A stretch of DNA of 33,488 nt from Paracoccus sp. (in: a-proteobacteria). GTDB lineage: Bacteria; Pseudomonadota; Alphaproteobacteria; Rhodobacterales; Rhodobacteraceae. This document shows, in pieces, positions 8,323-16,548 of this stretch (the first letter of the stretch is position 1; each line of letters opens with the position of its first letter). Under the pieces are notes generated by a model. That model was not told the DNA's origin and did no database searches. It was given only the letters and a program-made list of their open reading frames with translations. Both the position numbers and the translations under genes were made by a program. Where the stretch lies: contig NZ_JAUNTO010000026.1 of the NCBI RefSeq assembly GCF_030538655.1, positions 1 through 33,488 of the forward strand, given 5' to 3'.

Positions 8323-10116
8323 TTATTCCGCCGCCATCGGGCGGCCCGGTCCGACGCCTTCGGCGCCGTGCAGGGGCAGTTCCATCGTAAATACAGCGCC
8401 GCCTGTAACTTCGTTATGCGCGGTCAGCCGCCCCCCCAGATCGGCAACGATCCCCGACGAAATGGCCAGCCCAAGGCCAGTCCCCTCGCCGGGCTTTTTG
8501 GTTGTCCAGAAGGGTTCAAACAGTTTTTCCAGATCAGAAACACCCGGCCCGTTGTCGCGGACGGACACATATGCGTGCGCGCCCTCGCTCACCTCGATTT
8601 CCACCAAAGGATCGCGGGCGTCCCTGACGGCATCGACGGCATTGCGCAGCAGGTTGATGATGACCTGTTCCAGACGGATGCGGTCAGCCATGACCATGAT
8701 CCGACGGCGCGGCAATTTATGAGTAATCCGCACCATGCGTTCGCGCAACTGCGGCTCCATCATGGTCAGCGCGGACGATACCGCAGCGCGCAGATCGACC
8801 GGTTCGAACGCCTCGCCCCCTTTGCGGGCATAGGATTTCAGCTGTCGGGTAATCGCGCCCATCCGCTCGATCAGATTATCGATGCGGTGGAACGAGGCCA
8901 GCGCCTCTTCGGGGCGGCCGCGTTGCAGCAGCAGGCGCGCACCGGCCAGATAGGTCTTCATCGCCGCCAGCGGCTGGTTCAGTTCGTGGCTGACCCCCGC
9001 CGACATTTCACCCAAAGCCGCCAGCTTGCTGGATTGCTGCACGGTTTGTTCAGCGACACGCAGTTCCTTTTGCACCCGCTCGCGTTCGGCGATCTCGCGC
9101 GTCAGCCGGGCGTTGAGGGCACGCAGGTCGGCAGATTCACGCATGAACGCCTCGGACTGCGCGCGGGCACGGTGCGACAGCAGATAGAAGGTCGCGGCCA
9201 GCAGAATGGCCAACCCCATGATTTCCAGCGCCAGAACGGCATTCACTCGTTCACGCACGGAATCATAGGCGGTGAAGGTAATCATCCGCCAGCCGCGAAA
9301 GCTGATCCGGCTTTCGGTCTGCATCACCGCGCGACCTTTCACATAGGCATCAACCGGCGCGCTGCTCCAGTCGGTGGTCAGTTGAAATGCCCGCTGAATG
9401 GCCGAAGGCGCCGAGCGCACCTCAAGCGCTTGCGGCAGGGTCAGGCCCCGCCAGCGCGCTTCGGTGGACAAGATGATGTTGCCTTCGCTGTCGGTGACGG
9501 CAACGGCATCGGACACGCTGGACCATGACCGTTCCAGCCGCGTCAGATCGGCACCGACCACGATCACGCCCAAGGTCTTGCCATCGGCGATCACGGCACG
9601 GGAATAGGCGAATTCGAACCCGCCCTCATCGCGCGGCGAGACGGTGAACACGGTGTCACGCGACCGCAGCGCCTCGACGAAAAAGGGCTGCTGGCTGTTG
9701 TTTGTGCCGATCTCGAACCTGTTCGTCGCCCCCACGGTGCGCCCTGTCGAATCAAGCAAGGTGATCGAGGCCGCACCGATTTCCTTTTGCGCCCCGATCA
9801 GCCGGGCCGAGGTAGAGGAAAACTCATTGCTTCGAAGCGACCCGATCAGGGTCGGATCACGTGCCAGCAAAAGCGGCACGACCGAGGTGCGCTGAAGTTC
9901 CGAAATCAGGTTGCCGGTAAACAGCGTCGCACGCATTTCGGCGCGAACGCGGGTATTTTCGGAAAACCGTTCCGTCAGCCAGGCATTGGTGATCCAGACC
10001 AGCGCCATCCCGGCCAGCAGGATCGCAGCCACCACCGCGCGCAGCCACCACGGGTTGCGCAGCTTGCCGCCATCAATGGCGGGTTGGTCATCCTTGATCT
10101 GCTCGCGCTGGTTCAC
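8323..10116 (-). CDS. dctB: DctB-type sensor histidine kinase
   Basis: 597 residues. Membrane helix 1 is at about 24-46, a periplasmic double-Cache-like sensor at about 47-290, and helix 2 at about 293-314. A coiled-coil linker runs to about 360 (LRALNARLTREIAERERVQKEL). The H-box GVSHELNQPLAAMK has His377 as the phosphorylated residue. The ATPase domain shows the N-box Asn492 (NLLRNAVDA), DNGPG at 521-525, FEPFWTTK at 533-540 and GEGTGLGL at 543-550. Architecture and length are those of DctB of rhizobia and rhodobacters. Translation starts at GTG 10116 behind AGGAAGGA. It is followed by dctD on the same strand and should phosphorylate it. Confidence 0.9.
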   Translation of the reverse strand: MNQREQIKDDQPAIDGGKLRNPWWLRAVVAAILLAGMALVWITNAWLTERFSENTRVRAEMRATLFTGNLISELQRTSVVPLLLARDPTLIGSLRSNEFSSTSARLIGAQKEIGAASITLLDSTGRTVGATNRFEIGTNNSQQPFFVEALRSRDTVFTVSPRDEGGFEFAYSRAVIADGKTLGVIVVGADLTRLERSWSSVSDAVAVTDSEGNIILSTEARWRGLTLPQALEVRSAPSAIQRAFQLTTDWSSAPVDAYVKGRAVMQTESRISFRGWRMITFTAYDSVRERVNAVLALEIMGLAILLAATFYLLSHRARAQSEAFMRESADLRALNARLTREIAERERVQKELRVAEQTVQQSSKLAALGEMSAGVSHELNQPLAAMKTYLAGARLLLQRGRPEEALASFHRIDNLIERMGAITRQLKSYARKGGEAFEPVDLRAAVSSALTMMEPQLRERMVRITHKLPRRRIMVMADRIRLEQVIINLLRNAVDAVRDARDPLVEIEVSEGAHAYVSVRDNGPGVSDLEKLFEPFWTTKKPGEGTGLGLAISSGIVADLGGRLTAHNEVTGGAVFTMELPLHGAEGVGPGRPMAAE

Positions 10117-10178
10117 CCGGCGATCCGTCCTTCCTGACTGATCCGCGTAATTTATGCCTGCGCGGTGTTTCGCTCAAG

Positions 10179-10847
10179 TCACGCAGATTGCAGCGTTTGC
10201 ACCAGACCGGCAAAAAGTGGCGCACCGTCCGTGCCGCCAAGCGCCGGATCAGCCGCGCGTTCGGGGTGTGGCATCATCCCCAGAACCCGGCGATTTTCCG
10301 ACAGCACCCCGGCAATATCCGCGACCGAGCCATTGATCCCAGGCGCATAGGTAAAGGCGATACGATCCTGATCGCGCAGGGCAGCCAGCCCCTCGGCATC
10401 GATCTGATAGTTGCCGTCGTGATGCGCCACCGGCACGGTGATCTGCTGGCCAGCGTCATAGCCGCAGGTGAAATCACTGTTCGCTGTGGTCACGGTCAGG
10501 ACAACAGGTTTGCACAGAAAGGTCAGCCCGGCATTGCGCATCAGCGCCCCCGGCAGCAGGCCCAGTTCGGTCAGCACCTGAAACCCGTTGCAGATGCCCA
10601 GCACATAACCGCCGCGCGCGGCGTGATTGCGCAAGGCCCGGGCAATGGGCGACTGCGCCGCGATGGCACCGCAACGCAGATAATCGCCAAAGCTGAACCC
10701 GCCCGGCACGGCAACCAGATCAGTGCCATCAGGCAGGCTGTCGTCCTTGTGCCAGACGCGGGTAACGCGCGCGCCCGCGCGGTCGAGCGCAACGGCCAGA
10801 TCACGGTCGCAATTCGATCCGGGAAAGGTGATGACGGCGGCTTTCAT
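10179..10847 (-). CDS. purQ: Phosphoribosylformylglycinamidine synthase, glutaminase subunit
   Basis: 222 residues, standard for stand-alone PurQ. It hydrolyses glutamine and passes ammonia to PurL in the fourth step of purine synthesis. The N-terminus FPGSNCDRD is characteristic, the nucleophile is Cys86 in GICNGFQ, and the catalytic His194/Glu196 are in PHPE. The start ATG has GCAGGAG upstream. purS, which often precedes purQ, is not next to it here; the upstream neighbour on the same strand is a ClpP-like gene. purE and purK lie 15 kb away. Confidence 0.95.
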   Translation of the reverse strand: MKAAVITFPGSNCDRDLAVALDRAGARVTRVWHKDDSLPDGTDLVAVPGGFSFGDYLRCGAIAAQSPIARALRNHAARGGYVLGICNGFQVLTELGLLPGALMRNAGLTFLCKPVVLTVTTANSDFTCGYDAGQQITVPVAHHDGNYQIDAEGLAALRDQDRIAFTYAPGINGSVADIAGVLSENRRVLGMMPHPERAADPALGGTDGAPLFAGLVQTLQSA

Positions 10848-10902
10848 CGGTTACTCCTGCCCTTGGATGGTTTGCTGTAGCGCATGGTTGGGGGCGGGGG
10901 AA

Positions 10903-10936
10903 GGGGGGCCAGCCCCCCATCCGGCATTCGCCGGAT
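10903..10936. repeat. Two adjacent GC-rich hairpins
   Basis: GGGGGG-CCAG-CCCCCC (10903-10918) is followed at once by ATCCGGC-ATTC-GCCGGAT (10919-10936). They stand in the gap between the ClpP-like gene and purQ (both minus), next to repeat copy 2. No T-run follows, so they may be repeat-associated structures rather than a classical terminator. Confidence 0.5.
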
Positions 10937-10943
10937 TCCCCCC

Positions 10944-10966
10944 GGGATATTTGCGGACAAAAGATG
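10944..10966 (+). repeat. GGGATATTT-type intergenic repeat, copy 2
   Basis: A 23-base segment GGGATATTT...ACAAAAGATG, 20 of 23 identical to copy 1 at 6878-6900. Its ATG opens no protein-like frame, so the ATG belongs to the repeat itself. It ends four bases before the stop codon region of the ClpP-like gene. Confidence 0.5.
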
Positions 10967-10969
10967 CAT

Positions 10970-11701
10970 TCAGGCCGGGTCAGTGGTCAGGCGCAGGTCG
11001 CGCATCAGGGCGGGGTCGAGGATGTTGATGTCTTCGGGTGGTGTGCGCAGCGCGTAGGACATGATGCGCAGGTCAACGCCCATATCTGAGAGAAAGTCGA
11101 TCACGCTGGCCTGCGCCCGTTGCAGGTCGTTGATCGCCATGAAGGCGGGCAGGATCGTATTCTTGCCAAAGTAATGCTGATGCACGCCGACGATTCCGCC
11201 CGCGTCCACCTGACGTTCGGTGCCCGCGGCCAGCAGGTAGGGGCAGGCCGACAGGCAGACGGCTCCATCGCCCACCCGCGTCGCCATATTGGCCGCGCGG
11301 ATCGTGCGCCCGATGGCCAGTGCGTCCGAAACGGAGCCGCCGGAACTGTCCAGACTGACCCGGCTGGCCTGCGAGCGGATTTCATCCATCCATGCGGCAA
11401 AGCGGTCGGCGTCGCCGGGGGCGATCTGGCCGGTGAGGCTGATCGTGCCCTCGGATTCGGTGAACTCCAGCCGTTCCGGCATGGGACGCATGGCGGGTGC
11501 GCCGGGGGTTCCGGGCTGGCCAGGGCGCAGGTCGGGGCGATAGGGGCGCACGCTGGGGCCTTGGGCGGGCGGCGCAAACAGCCCCGGCGCAGCGGCGCCG
11601 GGCGCGCGGATCAGGTCGGCACCGATGATGATTGCCGCCATCGCCATCTGCGCGATCAGCACCGCCCGGATCACCTGCCGGGGTGAGGACAGAAGGCGCA
11701 T
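10970..11701 (-). CDS. ClpP-like membrane-anchored periplasmic serine protease homologue (COG3904-like)
   Basis: 243 residues. A membrane helix at about 12-30 with an arginine before it predicts an N-in anchor and an outer (periplasmic) body. A proline-rich linker follows (34-76). The body has crotonase/ClpP-like features: SLDSSGGSVSDALAIGR with Gly121-Gly122 as the oxyanion site, CLSACPYLLAAG with Ser151 as candidate nucleophile, and GVHQH with His174 as candidate base. An aspartate in EDINILD could complete the triad. No protease activity is established for this subfamily. Its ATG lies one base after the stop codon of the 439-residue membrane protein, so the two are translationally coupled. 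Confidence 0.75.
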   Translation of the reverse strand: MRLLSSPRQVIRAVLIAQMAMAAIIIGADLIRAPGAAAPGLFAPPAQGPSVRPYRPDLRPGQPGTPGAPAMRPMPERLEFTESEGTISLTGQIAPGDADRFAAWMDEIRSQASRVSLDSSGGSVSDALAIGRTIRAANMATRVGDGAVCLSACPYLLAAGTERQVDAGGIVGVHQHYFGKNTILPAFMAINDLQRAQASVIDFLSDMGVDLRIMSYALRTPPEDINILDPALMRDLRLTTDPA

Positions 11702-11702
11702 T

Positions 11703-13022
11703 TTATGCCTCGGGTCGCGGCGGCGGCATGGAGCCGGGGGCGGCGGACTGCGCCTCGGCTTCGCGCAGCGTCTCGGCAGCGGCCAGCGCGGCGCGGAGTT
11801 CGCGCACCGTCATGCGGTCATCCAGATGGCCATGGCCGCGCCCCGACCGGATCGCCGCCTGCACCACCATAATGATGAACACCAGCACTGCCGGTAAAAG
11901 GTCGATCGAAATCGCGCCCGCCCAGGCCGGAACGAAGTTCCCGGCATAGACGATCACCGCATCCGCCGCTGACATGGGGGTATACAGCGCCTCATCCGGC
12001 TGCGGCAGCACCATCACATCGGCGGCGGCCTGACCCAATGTCTGCGCCCGCTGCTGCACCAGCGACAGCACCGAAGCGATGGTGCTGGATTGCCCGGCCC
12101 GGATGTCCGCCGAAGTGCCGTCCAGTTCCGGCAGCACCACGGCATCGGCCAGATCCTGCGCCGCGCGCGACACCAGCGGCGCGGGGTTCAGCTGACGCAA
12201 CTGGGTAATCAACCCCGCAAGCTGCACAGCGTCTTCGGAAAAGCGCACGGTGCGATCCTCAAGCCCGCCGGGCTCGACCGAGATCGACCGCATTCGCGAC
12301 AGGATGGTGTTGCCCTGTGCGAAGGTCGCCTCGATCGGGTCGGCGACGGCGGCAAGCTGATCCTCCAGCGCCTGCAACTCGGCCTGTTTCTGGGTCAGCA
12401 CCCGGAACACCGCACCGCGCCCGGCCCAGCCCGACAGAGTGCCGCCCGCCTCTTGCTCTGACAGGTCGCCGAAACTTTGCCGCACACGCGCCACGTCGCG
12501 GGTCAGCGATTGGCCGGCAACCGTATTGGCATGCGCACGCTCCAGCGCCGTCTGATAATGCTGCACAGTGGTTGCCATATGCGTTTCCACCGCCGCACCA
12601 CCCGCCAGCGCCGCCGCGTTCAGCCAGGACGACATCGCCACAATCGCCAGGCAGCCCAACCCCATGGCCAGAAACAGACCCACGCGCGACGCCGCGCTGC
12701 GCACCGCAGGCAGCAAGCGCAGCATATAGGACCAGAACACGAAAATCCCCACCGACACCGCAACCGAATAGGCCAGCGCGGCAAACGTCGTCCAAACCCC
12801 CGGTTCCGTCAGCAGGGTGCGCACGCCCAGATAGGTGTAAATCCCGGAGGCCGAGGCCAGAACGCCAAGCGCGGTGGGGGTAAATGTATCCAGCCAATCC
12901 AGATGCTGTTCCAGTTCGCGGGCATAACGCGCACCGCCGCGTTCGAGCGTTGGTCCCTGATCGTCCATGAAATATCCGCTGCATTGATCCAAAGCCGAGA
13001 CATAGGGCAGATTTACCCGCAT
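11703..13022 (-). CDS. Four-helix membrane protein with large helical periplasmic domain, unknown function
   Basis: 439 residues from the ATG at 13022 (AGGGGA upstream); an ATG at 12968 (MDDQGP) is an alternative start. Predicted membrane helices lie at about 50-70, 78-100, 112-140 and 372-398. Between helices 3 and 4 is a region of about 225 residues rich in Ala, Gln and Glu with heptad-like patches (QKQAELQALEDQLAAV), predicted to be helical and periplasmic. The C-terminal tail is cytoplasmic, with an Ala/Glu-rich helix and a PPPRPEA end. I recognise no family. Coupling to the ClpP-like gene, which faces the same compartment, suggests that the two form a membrane complex. Confidence 0.75.
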   Translation of the reverse strand: MRVNLPYVSALDQCSGYFMDDQGPTLERGGARYARELEQHLDWLDTFTPTALGVLASASGIYTYLGVRTLLTEPGVWTTFAALAYSVAVSVGIFVFWSYMLRLLPAVRSAASRVGLFLAMGLGCLAIVAMSSWLNAAALAGGAAVETHMATTVQHYQTALERAHANTVAGQSLTRDVARVRQSFGDLSEQEAGGTLSGWAGRGAVFRVLTQKQAELQALEDQLAAVADPIEATFAQGNTILSRMRSISVEPGGLEDRTVRFSEDAVQLAGLITQLRQLNPAPLVSRAAQDLADAVVLPELDGTSADIRAGQSSTIASVLSLVQQRAQTLGQAAADVMVLPQPDEALYTPMSAADAVIVYAGNFVPAWAGAISIDLLPAVLVFIIMVVQAAIRSGRGHGHLDDRMTVRELRAALAAAETLREAEAQSAAPGSMPPPRPEA

Positions 13023-13063
13023 CTCATCCCCTGCTCAGGCCGGGCGGCTTCACGCTTGCGGCA

Positions 13064-13489
13064 TCAGCGCAGGGCGACCAGCATCGCCCCGCCCGCGATC
13101 ATCGCCACCCCGGCCCAGTTCACGGCGCTGAGCTTTTCACCCAAGAATGCCACGCCGAACAGCGCGACCAGAACCACGCTCAACTTGTCCACCGGGGCCA
13201 CGCGCGCAGCGTCGCCCAATTGCAGCGCGCGGTAATAGCACACCCAGCTTGCCCCGGTAGCCAGCCCTGACAGCACCAGAAACACCCAGCTTTTGCCGGA
13301 AATCGCGCCAAGGGGCTGGCGCTGCCCGGTGGCGCTGACGATCAGCAGCAGCGCGGCAAGGATCACCACCGTGCGGATCAGCGTGGCAAAATCGGCATTG
13401 ACCCCGGCCACGCCGACCTTGCCGAAAATGGCCGTCAGCGCGGCGAAAACCGCCGCCAGCAGCGCCCAAAAAATCCAACTTTCGGCCAT
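13064..13489 (-). CDS. Single-domain EamA (drug/metabolite) transporter
   Basis: 141 residues with about five hydrophobic helices and one EamA repeat, ending GVAFLGEKLSAVNWAGVAMIAGGAMLVAL, the classic EamA closing segment. Full members of the family have two repeats (about 300 residues), so this is a half-size form that would have to pair. The substrate is unknown. It lies 41 bases upstream of the 439-residue membrane protein on the same strand and might share its transcript; the icd terminator separates it from the genes above. Confidence 0.85.
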   Translation of the reverse strand: MAESWIFWALLAAVFAALTAIFGKVGVAGVNADFATLIRTVVILAALLLIVSATGQRQPLGAISGKSWVFLVLSGLATGASWVCYYRALQLGDAARVAPVDKLSVVLVALFGVAFLGEKLSAVNWAGVAMIAGGAMLVALR

Positions 13490-13507
13490 GGGAATCCTCC
13501 ATGCAAA

Positions 13508-13529
13508 AGGCCGGGGTTTCCCCCGGCCT
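13508..13529 (-). terminator. Rho-independent terminator of icd
   Basis: AGGCCGGGG at 13508-13516 and CCCCGGCCT at 13521-13529 form a 9-bp stem with a 4-base loop. On the minus strand it is followed by TTTTGCAT. It begins 6 bases past the icd stop codon. Confidence 0.8.
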
Positions 13530-13535
13530 GTGCGA

Positions 13536-14750
13536 TCAACCCTTAAGGGCTTTGTTCAGGTATTCATCGACCTTTTCCAGATAACCCATGGTGGTCAGCC
13601 ATTTTTGATCCGGCCCGACCAGCAGGGCGAGGTCTTTGGTCATGTAACCATCCTCGACCGCCTGAACCGTCACCTTTTCCAGCGTTTCGGCAAAGGTCTT
13701 CAGCGCCTCGTTGCCGTCCAGTTTGGCGCGATGCTTCAACCCACCAGTCCAGGCAAAGATCGACGCGATCGAGTTGGTCGAGGTTTCCTTGCCCGCCTGA
13801 TGCTGGCGGTAATGGCGGGTCACTGTGCCATGCGCAGCCTCGGATTCGACGGTTTTCCCATCGGGCGTCATCAGCACCGAGGTCATCAGACCGAGCGAGC
13901 CAAAGCCCTGCGCGACGGTATCAGACTGCACGTCACCGTCATAGTTTTTGCAGGCCCAGACATAGCCGCCCGACCATTTCATCGCCGAGGCGACCATATC
14001 GTCGATCAGACGGTGTTCATAGGTGATGCCCGCCGCCTTGAATTTATCAGCGAATTCAGCGTCGAACACCTCTTGGAACAGATCCTTGAAGCGGCCGTCA
14101 TAGGCTTTCAGGATGGTGTTCTTGGTGGACAGATAGACCGGATAGCCGCGCGACAGGCCATAGTTCATCGAGGCGCGGGCAAAATCGCGGATCGAATCGT
14201 CAAGGTTATACATCGCCATCGCCACGCCCGAGGACGGGGCGTCGAACACTTCATGCTCGATGGTCTCGCCATCTTCGCCGACGAATTTGATCGTCAGCTT
14301 GCCCTTGCCGGGGAAGCGGAAATCGGTGGCTTTATACTGGTCGCCAAATGCGTGACGACCGACGATGATCGGCTGGGTCCAGCCGGGGACCAGACGCGGC
14401 ACGTTCTTGCAGATGATCGGCTCGCGGAAGATCACGCCGCCCAGGATGTTACGGATGGTGCCGTTCGGCGATTTCCACATCTTTTTCAGGCCGAATTCCT
14501 CGACCCGCGCTTCGTCCGGGGTAATGGTGGCGCATTTCACGCCCACGCCATATTGCTTGATCGCATTGGCGGCATCCACGGTGATCTGGTCGTCGGTGCG
14601 GTCACGCTCCTCGATGCCGAGGTCGTAATATTTCAGGTCGATGTCCAGATAGGGGACGATCAGTTTCTGTTTGATAAAGTCCCAGATGATCCGGGTCATC
14701 TCATCGCCGTCAAGTTCGACGACGGGGTTTTCTACCTTGATCTTCGACAT
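13536..14750 (-). CDS. icd: Isocitrate dehydrogenase, NADP-dependent, homodimeric eukaryote-like type
   Basis: 404 residues from the ATG at 14750 ([20 protein letters not shown]). This is the type typical of alphaproteobacteria and mitochondria, unlike the E. coli form. It oxidises isocitrate to 2-oxoglutarate with NADP in the citric acid cycle. Visible are the substrate and metal region VSDGDV-type equivalents ([24 protein letters not shown]), the NADP-loop [12 protein letters not shown], and [11 protein letters not shown]. The frame runs on to 14906 but that extension lacks family similarity. It produces 2-oxoglutarate, the signal read by the PII protein coded at the right end of the window. 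A strong terminator follows. Confidence 0.97.
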   Translation of the reverse strand: MSKIKVENPVVELDGDEMTRIIWDFIKQKLIVPYLDIDLKYYDLGIEERDRTDDQITVDAANAIKQYGVGVKCATITPDEARVEEFGLKKMWKSPNGTIRNILGGVIFREPIICKNVPRLVPGWTQPIIVGRHAFGDQYKATDFRFPGKGKLTIKFVGEDGETIEHEVFDAPSSGVAMAMYNLDDSIRDFARASMNYGLSRGYPVYLSTKNTILKAYDGRFKDLFQEVFDAEFADKFKAAGITYEHRLIDDMVASAMKWSGGYVWACKNYDGDVQSDTVAQGFGSLGLMTSVLMTPDGKTVESEAAHGTVTRHYRQHQAGKETSTNSIASIFAWTGGLKHRAKLDGNEALKTFAETLEKVTVQAVEDGYMTKDLALLVGPDQKWLTTMGYLEKVDEYLNKALKG

Positions 14751-14823
14751 GAATGCCCCCTTCGGCTCAGGATTCTCTGGCGCGGCTATAGCTGATCCCG
14801 CCACGGAAGAAAAGCGTTGTATG

Positions 14824-15240
14824 CTATGGTATGCAGCCGATGCGCCAACCCAAGGATGGCCAGATCCGATGCAGCGCCAGTCCAACCAGCGTCCCCGGCA
14901 GCGCAATCAGCAGAAAATCGGCGCTGAACCCTTCACCGATCCCAAAAGCAGACCGACCTGTCGTCAACGCCATATCCAACAGCACGATTATCCCCGCGTC
15001 ATTGCGGCGGATGCCCTGCGGTCGCAACAGGCCCAAAGCCGCCCACACCATCAGGCCGATCCCGACGATCTCGATACCGGGTTTTATCCACGGGTGCGGC
15101 AGCGGGCGGATGTGCACAAGCTGCGGTGCCGCGCCGGGTTGAGCGACGTCCACAAAATAAGGGCGAAACAGGTCCAGCACCTGATCCAATGCGCCCATCC
15201 CCAGAATACAGATCGCCGCCGCAGCAAGGATGCGGCCCAT
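14824..15240 (-). CDS. Small membrane protein, unknown function
   Basis: 138 residues from ATG 15240 with hydrophobic stretches at about 3-18, 54-72 and 108-128. I do not recognise a family. The start codon is one base after the stop of the HD-domain gene, so translation is probably coupled. The upstream frame to 15384 overlaps the HD gene and is not the real start. Confidence 0.7.
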   Translation of the reverse strand: MGRILAAAAICILGMGALDQVLDLFRPYFVDVAQPGAAPQLVHIRPLPHPWIKPGIEIVGIGLMVWAALGLLRPQGIRRNDAGIIVLLDMALTTGRSAFGIGEGFSADFLLIALPGTLVGLALHRIWPSLGWRIGCIP

Positions 15241-15241
15241 A

Positions 15242-16363
15242 TCACACGCCGAAGTATCCACGCGCCCTGCCCTGCAACCAATCCCACAGCAGCGGCGCAC
15301 CGCGCGCAATCCTGTCGCCCACGCGGCTTTGCAACTGATCCCAGGTGACGCCAAATTCCGCCCATGTCCCACCTTCGGCCGCAATGTTCAGCCAAACCGG
15401 CTGCGCCCGGTCCAGTGCCTTGGCGAATCGGGCATCCGGGGTTTCGCCAGACTCGAATTCATCCCACAGGCTGCGGAACTCGGCCCCCTGCGCGGCGGGC
15501 AGCACCCCGAACAAGCGATCCGCCGCCGCCTGTTCCGCCGCCACACGCGCGGCGCTGCCATGGGCCAGCCCATCAGCGGAATGGATCGGCACGTCCCCGG
15601 TGTCGATTTCAACCAGATCATGCAGGATCAACATGCGGATCACCCGGTCAACATCCGTTCCCGCCGGCGCAATCGCGGCCAGAACCAGCGCATACAGCGC
15701 CAGATGCCAGCTATGTTCGGCGCTGTTCTCGCGGCGACCGGAATGGATCACCCCCGCCCGCAGCACCGATTTCAACTGGTCCGCTTCCGCCAGAAATGTC
15801 AGCCGTCGCCCCAAATCCCCCGGCACGTCGTCGCCCTGCAACAGAGCATCCGCCGCCGCCATCGCCTGGGGCCATTCATCGCGAAGCCGGGCAGCACGGC
15901 CAAAGGCCATGTTGTCACGCACGATCTGCACATGGTCAGGGCGCGGGGCAACAGATTGAAGCACCTGAAACATCGGCTGCACATGATCCATCCGTCGCGC
16001 GGCGCGGGCATCATCCGTTTCCCCCGCCTCGAATTCCTGCCACAGCCGCAACAGGCGATCCCCGCCCGGAAGGTCCGCAAACAGACGCTGCGCCGCCGCC
16101 TGTTCCGCCACGGCCAAGGCCGCCAGATCATGATCCAGATGGATCGGATGATCGCCCACCTCTATCTCGACCAGATCGTGCAGCAAGATCATGGCAATGG
16201 ACCTGGCCCCCGCACCAAACACCATCGCATAAAGCGCGACATGCCAACTGTGTTCGGCACTGTTTTCCGCGCGCGAGCCATCCATCAGCACATTCGCGCG
16301 GGTGACGGATTTCAGCCGGTCAGCAGCAGACAGAAAATCAAAGATCCGATCAAGCTCCATCAC
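15242..16363 (-). CDS. Tandem HD-domain phosphohydrolase (two YfbR-like domains fused)
   Basis: 373 residues made of two homologous HD domains. Domain 1 (about 3-165) has AEHSWH (His38), LLHDLVEIEVGD (His62-Asp63) and MDHVQP (Asp126). Domain 2 (about 185-345) repeats the pattern: AEHSWH (His217), LILHDLVEIDTGD (His248-Asp249) and LDRAQP (Asp318). Both keep the full set of expected metal ligands. Single-domain relatives (YfbR and HD_3 proteins, about 190 residues) hydrolyse deoxynucleoside 5'-monophosphates; the same reaction is inferred here. The start is either of two adjacent ATG codons at 16363 or 16360. It is coupled to the small membrane protein downstream. Confidence 0.85.
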   Translation of the reverse strand: MMELDRIFDFLSAADRLKSVTRANVLMDGSRAENSAEHSWHVALYAMVFGAGARSIAMILLHDLVEIEVGDHPIHLDHDLAALAVAEQAAAQRLFADLPGGDRLLRLWQEFEAGETDDARAARRMDHVQPMFQVLQSVAPRPDHVQIVRDNMAFGRAARLRDEWPQAMAAADALLQGDDVPGDLGRRLTFLAEADQLKSVLRAGVIHSGRRENSAEHSWHLALYALVLAAIAPAGTDVDRVIRMLILHDLVEIDTGDVPIHSADGLAHGSAARVAAEQAAADRLFGVLPAAQGAEFRSLWDEFESGETPDARFAKALDRAQPVWLNIAAEGGTWAEFGVTWDQLQSRVGDRIARGAPLLWDWLQGRARGYFGV

Positions 16364-16444
16364 CGGCTACCGTGTTTCCCGCACCATCCGACATGGCACA
16401 CCACAATCGCCTCCCTATCGCATTCCCCCGAACCGGCACAAGCA

Positions 16445-16470
16445 GCCGCTTGCCGTTTGGGCAAATACGC
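16445..16470 (+). repeat. Intergenic repeat with AAATACGC core, copy 1
   Basis: A 26-base segment starting GCCGCTTGC and ending AAATACGC. It matches 24450-24475 at 22 of 26 positions, and similarity goes on for about 18 more bases (both reach AACGAC). Each copy is preceded by a CAAGC...GCTTG inverted repeat and each lies upstream of a minus-strand gene (HD hydrolase here, MATE at copy 2). Confidence 0.5.
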
Positions 16471-16472
16471 AG

Positions 16473-16498
16473 TTTGGGGCGCAACGACTGGCCCCAAA
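16473..16498 (-). terminator. Hairpin downstream of the IalB-like gene
   Basis: TTTGGGGC (16473-16480) and GCCCCAAA (16491-16498) form an 8-bp stem with a 10-base loop in the gap between the IalB-like gene and the HD gene. It may end the adhesin transcript; there is no clear T-run. Confidence 0.4.
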
Positions 16499-16548
16499 AC
16501 AAACGTCACTCCTGCACAACAGCGCCGGGCGGACCATCAGCCACCCGG

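Noticed and set aside
7517-8722. Long plus-strand open frame (401 residues) opposite dctD/dctB
   Set aside because: It is antisense to two clear genes, Arg/His-rich, with no recognised domain; an effect of GC-rich codons.
13293-14795. 500-residue open frame opposite icd
   Set aside because: Antisense to icd and EamA; no family features.
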